This document shows positions 48,301 through 58,070 of a stretch of DNA of 64,000 nt, piece by piece. The stretch is from the NCBI GenBank assembly GCA_947446865.1, contig CANFHX010000003.1, positions 62,001 to 126,000 of the forward strand. The letters run 5' to 3'. The notes beneath the pieces are model-generated. The model saw only the letters and a list, made by a program, of their open reading frames with translations, was not told the origin of the DNA and searched no databases. Made by a program: the position numbers and the translations under genes. The stretch comes from Flavobacteriaceae bacterium. Its GTDB lineage: Bacteria; Bacteroidota; Bacteroidia; Flavobacteriales; Flavobacteriaceae. The stretch's first letter is position 1, and the number at the start of each line of letters is the position of its first letter.

Positions 48301-51300
48301 TTATTTTAATTCACTTTCTAAAATATTGACAATAATTTTATTTATTTCACTAGTTCTTCCAAAAAACTGTTGGCTCGTATTCTTATCTAGACATAAAGTT
48401 TCTACTATTTTATTCGTAGAATCGCTATAACCAATTTCAATATTTCTGTTTGCGCCAATTTTATATACAATCGGAATTTGACAATAAGTGAAACAAAGTG
48501 AATTTTTTTCTAATTCAATAGATTTCTGCTCCATTTGAACATCTATATAGTGGAATGTTTTTGATTCGGATAGAAATTCGTCTTTTCTTAATAAATAAGG
48601 AGTGAAATATAGGTTGCCATTTTTAACAGAAACACCAAGTTCTCCAAAACGACTTAACACATCTTCTTTTACTTGTCCGGTCATTCCTGGCTGTTGCGCT
48701 CCTTTTCCTGCTGGTGTATGCGAATACGGATCGGTAGGAAAGGCACCATAAAGAGCTGGCGATTTGTGCACGCCAATTCCAGCATTTATTTCATAATAGT
48801 GTTCTAATAATCGTCCTATAATTTCAGGAGATTCTTTTTCTACTTCGGCTTTAAAACAGCATTCTTGCACCGCTAATTGCAGTTTAGAAACCATGTGCCA
48901 ATAGATAGAACCCAATCCTTCATAACCATAAAATGTTCCTGATCTTCCAGTAAATGATTTGTGATTAAAAACATTTTCGAAAATTTCAGTTATTTTATCT
49001 GTTTCTTTTTCTACTAAAGTTTGGTATTCTTTTATATTTTTTAATTGCTCTAAAGCTATTTTCAAATCGTTGGCATTATTGAAATTACCATTAAAATGAT
49101 AGTTTCCATCGCAATCCATTTTTATAACTTGTGTATTGTTCTGCGCAACAAGATTAGTTAACAATTCCGATTGGGCAACTGCATCTTTTGCAATAGTATT
49201 TTTAACTAAGAATTTTGGCAATTCTTTATTTGGATACAGCAAATAACTGTATTGATCTTCTCTAAATAATTTGCTGTTTTTTAGTCCGTCTAAAACCACT
49301 AATGCTTCTTTGGAACTTAAATAACCGGAACTTAGCACTGCAACTTGACCTTCTAACATTTCGCTTAAATAGGAAATGGAGATTTCGCTATCGTTTTTAA
49401 TGGTCATTAAATTATAGGCATGGTACAAATTATCGGCTCTTTTATTGGCATCGATAGAATGATCAATAAAATCCAAACACACTTGTGTAAATGTTTTTAG
49501 ACCTGCCATAGAATGGGTTCTTTTTTTACCCCAAAATCCACTATTATAAACTTGATAACGATAATCGGAAGCGGCTTTTCCTAAACGATTTAAAATATTT
49601 CTTCGGGATTTATCGTCAATTTTTCCTGAAAGCAAAGGCTGATTTTCAAGTAGACATTCTCTAACTTCATGGTAAAATTCTACCATTTCATTTGAGATTT
49701 TAATATTTTCTAATTTAGAATTTTCTAATAATTGTTGGAAGAATTTCAAAAATCGTCTTAAGTAATAAAGAGTAACCATCGAAACTCCATTACCCACCAA
49801 AGCATTATTGGCATCGTTCCATTCTGGTCTTTGGGTGTTCATCCAAATTCCACCTTCGGGAATAAAATTGGACATTTTAGATAACACAGTAGCTAATATC
49901 TTTTCAATAAAATTGACATGATAAATGCTCTTATCGTTGCTATTTAATAATGCTCCATCGGCACCAATAGCTTGTTTTCTTTCATTAATAACTTTTTCCC
50001 AATTGTGGTTGTAGCCAACGGTATCTTTAGGATTTTCTAAAATTTCTTCATACGATTTAATCGTGTAGGGAACGGCTGCATAAACAAAACATTCGTTTTC
50101 AAAATACGAATCGAGTTTATTTGGATTATGTTTTTCTATAAATTCTAAGAATTTCAACAAATAAATAATTTGGTGATCTCCCCAATATCCGATGTACGAC
50201 CAAGGATTATCTGGTTCAATGGTTTCCCAATCGAATCCATCTTTGGTAACACGATACGGATTGTATCCGTCAAATGTGGAAGCGTTTAAGAATTTATGAA
50301 TCATACTATCAATAAAATCGGGATACGAATGCGCCAAAGCTTCCCAATTTTGAAAAATATCACGCCAGTTTCCTTGATAATCTAATATTTTAGAACCGTC
50401 AATTTCGCTTTGGGTATTGATAGAAAATTTATTCCAAGGGCGACTTGGATCGCCGTGTCTTCTACTGAATTTTAATGGCAAATATTCCAAACACAAACGT
50501 TCCAAATCGGCATCATTTTGTGTCGTTGCAAATTCTTTCAAAAATTGTAAGGAAAATAATTCAGGAAGAAGATTTATATTTTTTTCAAGATTTTGATAAA
50601 CAACTTTATTTGCTTTTTTCAAATAATTAATGAAATCAGGTTTTTCTATTTGATAATTATTATCAAATATTCCACCTCTCATAATATTGAAAAGGGTATT
50701 CGAAAAATGTCTGGTATCTCTTAAATGATCGGCAGTTGCTTGAAGTCCGTCCGAAGAAGCATTAATTTTAATTAGTTTTTGAGTTCCTAATTCAACATCC
50801 TCTTTTACTAGATTTTCAATATTTTTTTCATTCTTAATTGTTTCAATAATTTGAACGATATCGGAATGATCCTGATTTACATTGGCAATAAGCATCCAAT
50901 CTTTTTTGGAATTGGCTTTTAATGTTATTTCGGAATTTAAAAAATAAGCTCCTTTTTCTCCTTTAATATCATTTTCGGGAGTTACTTTTTGTTTTTTTCT
51001 AAAGTTGGAAAGTTGTAATGAAGAAACTAAATGTGTTGGATTTTCCATCCCTAAAGACCAAACAATATTTGCTTTTAATGCTTCACTAGGCTCGGCTTTG
51101 TCCACAATAATAGCGCTTAAAGCAAAAATACCTAGCCCAGAATTTTCGTGCAATTCGCTTCGTTTATAAGCATCTACTAAATTACTAGTTGTTGCTTGCA
51201 AATCACTGTTAACGCCATATGGCATGATGTTTTGAATACCATCTAAGATAGAAATACCATAATCGTTAGGCGAATGATTGCTGATTTCTGATTTTTTTAC

Positions 51301-51777
51301 AAAACCATATTTATTACTGGAATTCCAATGTGATCTATACGTTAATTGTAAATCGTTATTAATTTCTTCAAAAATTATTTTATTACCATAGAAGTTTTTA
51401 TACAAATTTCTGGTGATAGAATATTGATCAGTAAATCGTTCTGAAAAAGGTTCCCAAATTACTGTTTGATTATCATAAGTAATTTGAAAAATAGATTTAC
51501 TACCAGTAATATCAGCAGATTCCGTAATTTTATCATCTGTATAGTATGGAAAAAGAGCAAATTCGGCATTTTTTCTTCCAGCTGTAAGTCCTCCATTACT
51601 AGAAATAAACATCCAGTGATTGGAATCGCTTACAATACTCATGAAAAAAGGACGCATGGCATCGTTATTGGCTATTTTATAATATTGTTCCCCATCAATT
51701 GTTGCTATTTCTAAAGAAACAGTTTTATTATTAATGATGGATTTTTTACTATCTAATATAGTTGTGTTTAGGCTCAT
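48301..51777 (-). CDS. Cytoplasmic 1158-aa carbohydrate-active protein, candidate beta-1,3-glucan phosphorylase (GH94-related clan; GH149/GH161-type suspected)
   Basis: No signal peptide; RPEWNDANNALVGNGVSMVTLYYLRRFL; FTGRSGTFYGYEGLGSIYWHMVSKLQLAVQE; HKSPALYGAFPTDPYSHTPAGKGAQQPGMTGQVKEDVLSR; context of laminarin genes. Confidence 0.65.
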   Translation of the reverse strand: MSLNTTILDSKKSIINNKTVSLEIATIDGEQYYKIANNDAMRPFFMSIVSDSNHWMFISSNGGLTAGRKNAEFALFPYYTDDKITESADITGSKSIFQITYDNQTVIWEPFSERFTDQYSITRNLYKNFYGNKIIFEEINNDLQLTYRSHWNSSNKYGFVKKSEISNHSPNDYGISILDGIQNIMPYGVNSDLQATTSNLVDAYKRSELHENSGLGIFALSAIIVDKAEPSEALKANIVWSLGMENPTHLVSSLQLSNFRKKQKVTPENDIKGEKGAYFLNSEITLKANSKKDWMLIANVNQDHSDIVQIIETIKNEKNIENLVKEDVELGTQKLIKINASSDGLQATADHLRDTRHFSNTLFNIMRGGIFDNNYQIEKPDFINYLKKANKVVYQNLEKNINLLPELFSLQFLKEFATTQNDADLERLCLEYLPLKFSRRHGDPSRPWNKFSINTQSEIDGSKILDYQGNWRDIFQNWEALAHSYPDFIDSMIHKFLNASTFDGYNPYRVTKDGFDWETIEPDNPWSYIGYWGDHQIIYLLKFLEFIEKHNPNKLDSYFENECFVYAAVPYTIKSYEEILENPKDTVGYNHNWEKVINERKQAIGADGALLNSNDKSIYHVNFIEKILATVLSKMSNFIPEGGIWMNTQRPEWNDANNALVGNGVSMVTLYYLRRFLKFFQQLLENSKLENIKISNEMVEFYHEVRECLLENQPLLSGKIDDKSRRNILNRLGKAASDYRYQVYNSGFWGKKRTHSMAGLKTFTQVCLDFIDHSIDANKRADNLYHAYNLMTIKNDSEISISYLSEMLEGQVAVLSSGYLSSKEALVVLDGLKNSKLFREDQYSYLLYPNKELPKFLVKNTIAKDAVAQSELLTNLVAQNNTQVIKMDCDGNYHFNGNFNNANDLKIALEQLKNIKEYQTLVEKETDKITEIFENVFNHKSFTGRSGTFYGYEGLGSIYWHMVSKLQLAVQECCFKAEVEKESPEIIGRLLEHYYEINAGIGVHKSPALYGAFPTDPYSHTPAGKGAQQPGMTGQVKEDVLSRFGELGVSVKNGNLYFTPYLLRKDEFLSESKTFHYIDVQMEQKSIELEKNSLCFTYCQIPIVYKIGANRNIEIGYSDSTNKIVETLCLDKNTSQQFFGRTSEINKIIVNILESELK

Positions 51778-51888
51778 GACGGTTTTATATTCTATTTCTT
51801 TTTATTAAAATAAAGAAAAAAGATATTAGACTTCTTGAAACAAAAAGTCTAATATTGGTATTGAAATAATTATTTATTTTGATTGCTA

Positions 51889-52698
51889 CTATTCGTAAAC
51901 CCTTACGTAATCAACAAGCATTGTTTGTGGAAAAACAGTTTCATTATTAGGCGATCCAGGAAGATTACCTCCAACAGCAAGATTAAGAATTATATAAAAT
52001 GGTTGGTTAAAAACCCATTCTCCTGGAGCTTTTGCCGGAGTAACTTGGTTGAACAAAACATTATCTACATAGAAATTAATATAATCTTCTCCCCATTCTA
52101 TTCCAAAAACGTGATAACCAGTATCAAATCTATCATTTGTTAAATTGAAAATTTTCGAAATCCCATTAGATCCTGAATATCCTGGACCATGAACTGTTCC
52201 AAAAAAGGAGGATGGATTATTTCCAAGGTATTCCATAATATCAATTTCACCACATTGTGGCCACGAAACAGTGCTAGAATTAGCACCTAATAACCAAAAA
52301 GCTGGCCAAATTCCTTTTCCCCAAGGCATTTTAATACGCGCTTCAAAACGACCGTGTTTTTGTTCGAACTTGCCTTTTGTAGTGATTCTAGCAGAGGTAT
52401 AACCGGAACTCATATAAGTTTCTTTGTTGGCAGTTATTTTTAAAATGCCTCCCTCAACTTTAATATTTTCGGGTCTACTAGTATAGTATTCTAATTCATT
52501 ATTTCCCCAACCATTATTACCCGTACCAATTTCATAATTCCACATAGAACTATCTGGAGCACCATCCACATCAAACTCATCTTGCTTTAACAATTGAGTC
52601 ATTTTGGTAACTGTTTGTTTTTCATCGGTTGAACAACCTAAAACAAGAAGTAATGAACTTCCTAATAAGATGTTTTTTATTTTAGTATTTAATATCAT
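51889..52698 (-). CDS. GH16 laminarinase-type lipoprotein
   Basis: LLLVLGCS lipobox; LKITANKETYMSSGYTSARITTKGKFEQKHGRFEARIKMPWGKGIWPAFWLLGANSSTVSWPQCGEIDIMEYLG. Confidence 0.95.
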   Translation of the reverse strand: MILNTKIKNILLGSSLLLVLGCSTDEKQTVTKMTQLLKQDEFDVDGAPDSSMWNYEIGTGNNGWGNNELEYYTSRPENIKVEGGILKITANKETYMSSGYTSARITTKGKFEQKHGRFEARIKMPWGKGIWPAFWLLGANSSTVSWPQCGEIDIMEYLGNNPSSFFGTVHGPGYSGSNGISKIFNLTNDRFDTGYHVFGIEWGEDYINFYVDNVLFNQVTPAKAPGEWVFNQPFYIILNLAVGGNLPGSPNNETVFPQTMLVDYVRVYE

Positions 52699-52733
52699 GT
52701 TTAAATTTTTATAAAAGTTAAAAGTTACAGTTA

Positions 52734-54629
52734 TTAATTATGGAAATAAATATTATCTAAATAAATATCTCCGTTTCCATCAAATTTTAACTGAATTATA
52801 TCTGCAAGGTTTACAGGCGAAAAATAAGATAAAGGAATTTCAAGACTTACCCAACCAGAAGAAGTTGGTACCGCAAGAGCCTTTGCTTTTTCAACTGGTC
52901 CTGTACTAATTAAATAGGCATTAAGAGCTGTCGAATTTGCAGTATAATAATCAATATGGAGATAGGTCTTTCCTGAAACATTTTGACTAGTACCTAATTG
53001 AATTCCTTGATAATTTAAACCCGAATATTTAAGGGTGTTGTTTCCAGAAATAGGTACTTGAGTAGCAACAGTAGCTTGTCCCCAATTTGGATTTAAAATA
53101 GTGCCCGAAATATTAGTATAAGAATCACTAAACACAGATATTACATTGGCAGCTGGAACCGTTGGGGTAGGTGCTGCTGTTGAAGGTGCTGAAGAAACCT
53201 TATAGAAATATACATTATCAACTAATAGATCTGTAATTCCTGAATTGTTTTCTAAAACAACTTGTGCTAAATGTGTTCTGCTAGTTAATCCTGTAAATAG
53301 AGTTAACGGCAAATCTAAACTTACCCATGAACCAGCAGCTAAACTAGCATTATTAACTATAAGATTATAACCACTATCATTTCCACCTCCATAAACAGCA
53401 TCAGAACCAAAATCATTTAATGCTATTTTAATAGAATTTGCAGCACCAGTAGCATTTAAAACTTTAACATCTACATGCACATGCGTCATTTGAGAAGCAT
53501 TAACTGTTGGCTGAGAAAATTGTACTCCAACAAAATTAAACTGAGAATATTTAAGGAGATCATCGCCATTAATATGAACGTCTGCACCTCCTTGGGTAGT
53601 TTGGTAAGGTGCCCAATACCCGTTGTAATATTCAACAGGAACATTAGTGTAGGCATTACTAAAAATAGATATTACGTTAGCAGCATTTTGTGTTGGTGTT
53701 GGAGCTGGAGTAAAAACACCTATAGAATTTAGGGTTAAAGATCCTGCGGCATTAACACCTCCTAATGTTGCTTTTATAACACAAGTTCCACTACCAATAA
53801 CAGAAACAACTCCCAATTCACTTACAGTAGCAACACTAGGATTAGAAGATGTAAAAGTATAATAACTTGGAGCAATTGAAATAGTTTGATTAATTCCATT
53901 TGGCATATTAAATGTATCTGTAAGACCCGTTAAGTTAATACTTGATCCAATAAAAGTTTGTTCAGATGAATTCAATCCATCTAAAATAACTGGTTGCGGA
54001 TGTGCAATGGTACCTAATTTTTCATATTTTACATTATCAATCCAAAAAGTATATCCTAAATTATTTTCTGCACCTTCAGAATACCAAAACATTCCTTTTT
54101 CTTGGATTAATTTAGAAGCATCCGGCAAAGGAATAATTATCTTTTTCCAATTAGTATCAATTGGAACATTTTGCATTCTAACATTATATTTATTTAATCC
54201 AAAATCGGTTCCAAAACCAACTTCGTTTAATGTTGCTGCTTGAGATCCTTTTACCCAAAATGTTAAAGCATCGTAATCTGTAAGGTTACGGCCTGACCCA
54301 TCAATAAATACACCTCCTGCATAAGCGCCACTTGGATCACCAACACTTGGTACGTCAAATCTCATAGAGGCTGTTCCAAGGTATTTAACGTCTGTATCTA
54401 CTGTAAAAGCGGTGTATTTAGAACCTCCAAAAGCACCGTATCCTAGACCTGCACTAAATGTGTCTATAAAAACATCCGCATTTTTAGAATAAGTTGAAAG
54501 TGTAGCATCATCAGCCATATTTCTTTCACAACTAACATTGATAAGTAAAACAATGGCTAATAATAATGTATTTTTTATATAATTAATTTTTATATTTTTC
54601 ATGTTTTTTATTTTTAAATTATTTTCCAA
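52734..54629 (-). CDS. Surface lipoprotein with Big_2-like domain and two copies of a binding-type module (likely start M10, about 54602)
   Basis: MKNIKINYIKNTLLLAIVLLINVSC lipobox; YYTFTSSNPSVATVSELGVVSVIGSGTCVIKATLGG; NVISIFSNAYTNV... and NVISVFSDSYTNI... Confidence 0.82.
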   Translation of the reverse strand: MENNLKIKNMKNIKINYIKNTLLLAIVLLINVSCERNMADDATLSTYSKNADVFIDTFSAGLGYGAFGGSKYTAFTVDTDVKYLGTASMRFDVPSVGDPSGAYAGGVFIDGSGRNLTDYDALTFWVKGSQAATLNEVGFGTDFGLNKYNVRMQNVPIDTNWKKIIIPLPDASKLIQEKGMFWYSEGAENNLGYTFWIDNVKYEKLGTIAHPQPVILDGLNSSEQTFIGSSINLTGLTDTFNMPNGINQTISIAPSYYTFTSSNPSVATVSELGVVSVIGSGTCVIKATLGGVNAAGSLTLNSIGVFTPAPTPTQNAANVISIFSNAYTNVPVEYYNGYWAPYQTTQGGADVHINGDDLLKYSQFNFVGVQFSQPTVNASQMTHVHVDVKVLNATGAANSIKIALNDFGSDAVYGGGNDSGYNLIVNNASLAAGSWVSLDLPLTLFTGLTSRTHLAQVVLENNSGITDLLVDNVYFYKVSSAPSTAAPTPTVPAANVISVFSDSYTNISGTILNPNWGQATVATQVPISGNNTLKYSGLNYQGIQLGTSQNVSGKTYLHIDYYTANSTALNAYLISTGPVEKAKALAVPTSSGWVSLEIPLSYFSPVNLADIIQLKFDGNGDIYLDNIYFHN

Positions 54630-57600
54630 TATTAATATGAATATAGGTTCTTATTTCCCATTCAGAACCATTATTAAATCCAACAGGACTTATTATAGGT
54701 TGTGTAGCGAAAAGAGATGCTGTTTGATTTGGAAGAAATCTTGGTGAATATTGATCTAATGAACGCCAAGTTCCCATTATACCAATTTTAGTATTTGGTA
54801 ATACAAACCAATTTGGTTTTCCTACAGAAGTAGATAAATCTAATGAAAATTGAGTTGGATAAGTCAAGTTAAAATCACGGTGGTAATCGTATGGACCCCA
54901 ATCATTAAGTTTTAATGAAGTAACTAATTTTACTTTTTTATAGATTAATCTAACATCGCCACCCATTCTTTCAATAAGTCTAGAGTTGCTTCCGTTTGCT
55001 TGTGCATTACCAATGTAAAGATTTGTAATAAATCCTAAATCTGGAGTTAGTTTAGAAACAATTCTTGAATTTAGCTCCCATAAATCATGTGCTGGTGTTG
55101 AATTTGGAAATGCAAATGCAGTACGATTTACTAAAAATCCAATAGCAGCATCTTGAGTTGTTGGCAAATGACGGAAAACAAAATCGGCATTAATAGCAAA
55201 CTTTGCATCTTCAGCCATATCATTATCCCATTCGTAATACCAAGTTGCTGGAGTTGGGTCATAAGTAAGTAACAACTCTCCTCCTACAGTTTCTCTATTG
55301 GTTCTCACAACAAAAGGATCTGATTGAATATTTCTTAATCTTCCAGGCGCGTTGATATCATTTGGCATAGCACCAACTAATGGTTTTTGCCATAAGAAGT
55401 TTGGCGCAATTTGAAGATTACCTATGCTGTAAGTAAAACCAGCTAAGAAGTTAGTTTGGTTTCCACTTCCACTATCTTTAAGTCTCCAACCTGTGAAGGT
55501 TTTTGTATTATCGGCACCTCCATTAGCAACAAGCCCCATTATTGCTCCTTGGGTATACATATTAAAACTACCTTTAGAGAATGTTATTTTAGCTTTACCT
55601 CCCCAGTTGTCTTTTCCTGTTATTTTATCATCATAAACGGTATAAACGCCATCTTTTTCTTGTGCAAATTGAAAAGTTCTACCATTTAATGGTTGCCCTC
55701 CCCAAATACCTCCTAATTCAAAACCAACGGCTCCTAATTTTGTTTTAAAATAAACTGTAGCTCTACGAGTTTTTGGTAATGGTATAGCAATTGAGGTAGT
55801 AGCTGCGTTAGCGTCTGCAATATCTTCATGATAAACAGCAGCTAAATCAATTTTTCCTAATTTTTTAGCATATTTCAATAGATAAGCTGGGTTAGCTCCC
55901 CACCATAATTGTGGTCCAAAAGCACCTTTTAAACCATTTAAAGCTTTTTTACCGTCAAATTCAAAACCAGAGGTTTCCCCGTTGTATAAATCCAAATTAG
56001 GACCATAATTAGCTTCTGGGTATAATCCGAAGAAATCACCTTCATAACCCCAATGGTAATGACCAGTTCTATAAAAACCTCTTAAATCAAAAGCTTTTTC
56101 ATTCCAAGTATAAGAAGCATTGTAAACTTGAACACGATTAATATCGCTTTGAGTTACAACACCATTTTCGGTTTTTACATTTTGGCTTCTACCTCTATTT
56201 TCATAAAAGATTTCATTAATTGGATTTTCTGCAACGTGCCCAAGAATGTTTACGTTTACATTGGCTTTCATATTTGGCGCAGGATTTCCTTCTACACCAA
56301 TATAGTAAGATTGCATTTGATCAAAACCTAATTTATTAGGATAGGAAGTAGAAGTTGGATCTGCAATTTTAGGGGTAGTAATTAAACTTCCACCAGTATT
56401 GAATGTAGTAAATTCAGCTCTAAGATTACTAACTTTTAACATGTCAGTATCATTAGTTCCAAGTGCAGCTTTATCTCCTCTTGCTCTTAAAACGGCATCC
56501 ATTAATTGGATATTATTAAAATACTTTTCAATATTTTCTGCAGTAGTTCCAATTTGATATGGATTTGTATTATGAGCTTCTTTTAATGCATAATAAGCAG
56601 CACGTGGATATAAATTATATAAACCTCTTGAATTTGTAGGTCCTTTAGCACAAATACCAAACCACTCTTCATTCATATTGTTTTCTCCTTTTTGGAAATC
56701 AGATTGGTATCCACCATTAGACCAAGAAGCGTTATTATCATGAATTTCTAAATTTTTAGTTTGTCCGAATTTCCACCAACCATCACTAAATTGAAATGTA
56801 AAACCTCCCAAAGAATTTTCTGCTTTTCCTAAACCAGCAGCATTTTGGTAAATTTCTTTCCAATTATTTACCATATAATAGGCTTGAGATTTTTGGTCTT
56901 CGGCATTTTCTATAGCATTAAATGAATCTGCTCCAAATTCTGAAAAAATTAATGGTTTATTTAATTTTTCTTTTACTTTTTGAAAAGCATCTCCAAAAGA
57001 TACACCACGATACATATTAGTACCTAAAATATCAATGTCTTTACATTCTTTAGCAATGATGTCTAGAAACAATAAATCTCCATTACAAATTGCAACAGGA
57101 TGCGAAGTGTCTGCTTTTTTAATTTGAAGAACTGCATCATTAAAAAGCTTGTACATATCTTTAGCTCTAATAGTAGATTTTCTATCTTCTAAAGGGATAT
57201 TCTCCGATTCTGCACCATCCCAAAACAAACCGTAGTTATTTTCATTTCCTAATAAAAACAATAACATCCCTGGAGTGTTTTTATAAGTATCCACCATTTC
57301 TTTGGTTTGCTTAAGTAATTCTTGTTGGGTAATTTGACTAGAATAATCGATGTTAGGAACCCAAGTACCATTTAAAGTAAGACCATATCTACCAAATGAA
57401 TGATTAATCATTGTGTAAATACCATATTTTTGATAAATATAAGTTATCCATTTAGGTTGTATGCCTGTATATTGTCTAATTGTATTTACACCCATGTTTT
57501 TTAACAAACCCATCTCGGTATCTAAAGCAGCTTTAATTACCTCATCCGACTGTTTCCATAAACTATAGTTGTAGTTAGTACCAATTGGGAAATAATCCCA

Positions 57601-57774
57601 ATTCATACCATTAATTATAAAGTCGTTCCCATTGACTTTAAGTTTATATCCAGAATTGCTCTTTTCTACAACAACCCTATCTGCTTGAGAATAAATAGAG
57701 GTAGTAAAACAAAAGAGAGTTAGTAAAATAATGATTTTTCTCATAGGGTTAAGCTTAATTTTAATGTTAAACAT
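54619..57774 (-). CDS. TIM-barrel glycosidase fused to C-terminal outer-membrane beta-barrel-like region (likely start M11, about 57744)
   Basis: GMNWDYFPIG...LKNMGVNTIRQYTGIQPKWITYIYQKYGIYTMINHSFGRYG...LLFLLGNENNYGLFW...PLIFSEFGADSFNA; aa ~430-1051 repetitive beta-strands ending WEIRTYIHINIGK. Confidence 0.75.
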   Translation of the reverse strand: MFNIKIKLNPMRKIIILLTLFCFTTSIYSQADRVVVEKSNSGYKLKVNGNDFIINGMNWDYFPIGTNYNYSLWKQSDEVIKAALDTEMGLLKNMGVNTIRQYTGIQPKWITYIYQKYGIYTMINHSFGRYGLTLNGTWVPNIDYSSQITQQELLKQTKEMVDTYKNTPGMLLFLLGNENNYGLFWDGAESENIPLEDRKSTIRAKDMYKLFNDAVLQIKKADTSHPVAICNGDLLFLDIIAKECKDIDILGTNMYRGVSFGDAFQKVKEKLNKPLIFSEFGADSFNAIENAEDQKSQAYYMVNNWKEIYQNAAGLGKAENSLGGFTFQFSDGWWKFGQTKNLEIHDNNASWSNGGYQSDFQKGENNMNEEWFGICAKGPTNSRGLYNLYPRAAYYALKEAHNTNPYQIGTTAENIEKYFNNIQLMDAVLRARGDKAALGTNDTDMLKVSNLRAEFTTFNTGGSLITTPKIADPTSTSYPNKLGFDQMQSYYIGVEGNPAPNMKANVNVNILGHVAENPINEIFYENRGRSQNVKTENGVVTQSDINRVQVYNASYTWNEKAFDLRGFYRTGHYHWGYEGDFFGLYPEANYGPNLDLYNGETSGFEFDGKKALNGLKGAFGPQLWWGANPAYLLKYAKKLGKIDLAAVYHEDIADANAATTSIAIPLPKTRRATVYFKTKLGAVGFELGGIWGGQPLNGRTFQFAQEKDGVYTVYDDKITGKDNWGGKAKITFSKGSFNMYTQGAIMGLVANGGADNTKTFTGWRLKDSGSGNQTNFLAGFTYSIGNLQIAPNFLWQKPLVGAMPNDINAPGRLRNIQSDPFVVRTNRETVGGELLLTYDPTPATWYYEWDNDMAEDAKFAINADFVFRHLPTTQDAAIGFLVNRTAFAFPNSTPAHDLWELNSRIVSKLTPDLGFITNLYIGNAQANGSNSRLIERMGGDVRLIYKKVKLVTSLKLNDWGPYDYHRDFNLTYPTQFSLDLSTSVGKPNWFVLPNTKIGIMGTWRSLDQYSPRFLPNQTASLFATQPIISPVGFNNGSEWEIRTYIHINIGK

Positions 57775-58070
57775 TTTTTTAAAAGGTTTGGTTGATTAAA
57801 TGAATTACTTTTAATAGAAATTAATTATGTTAAATTAATTATCTTAAATTTATTATAAAAGTATGTGTAATGATTTTAATAATATTAAAAACAAATACAA
57901 CAAAAAACATACATATTATTATTATTACTATTTAATTACTTATTTGACAATAAAAGTCTTTAATTACAATGATTTAATGAATATCACACACTGAAAATTA
58001 ATTAAAAATGAGCCTTAAAAACAGCTTTTGTTGTACTATTGTATAGGCAAAATAGCTAATTGTTAAGTTG

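Noticed and set aside
54602-54629. 11-bp overlap between 52734-54629 and 54619-57774 as translational coupling
   Set aside because: The lipoprotein signal begins at M10 (about 54602), so the overlap probably reflects an over-extended ORF start.
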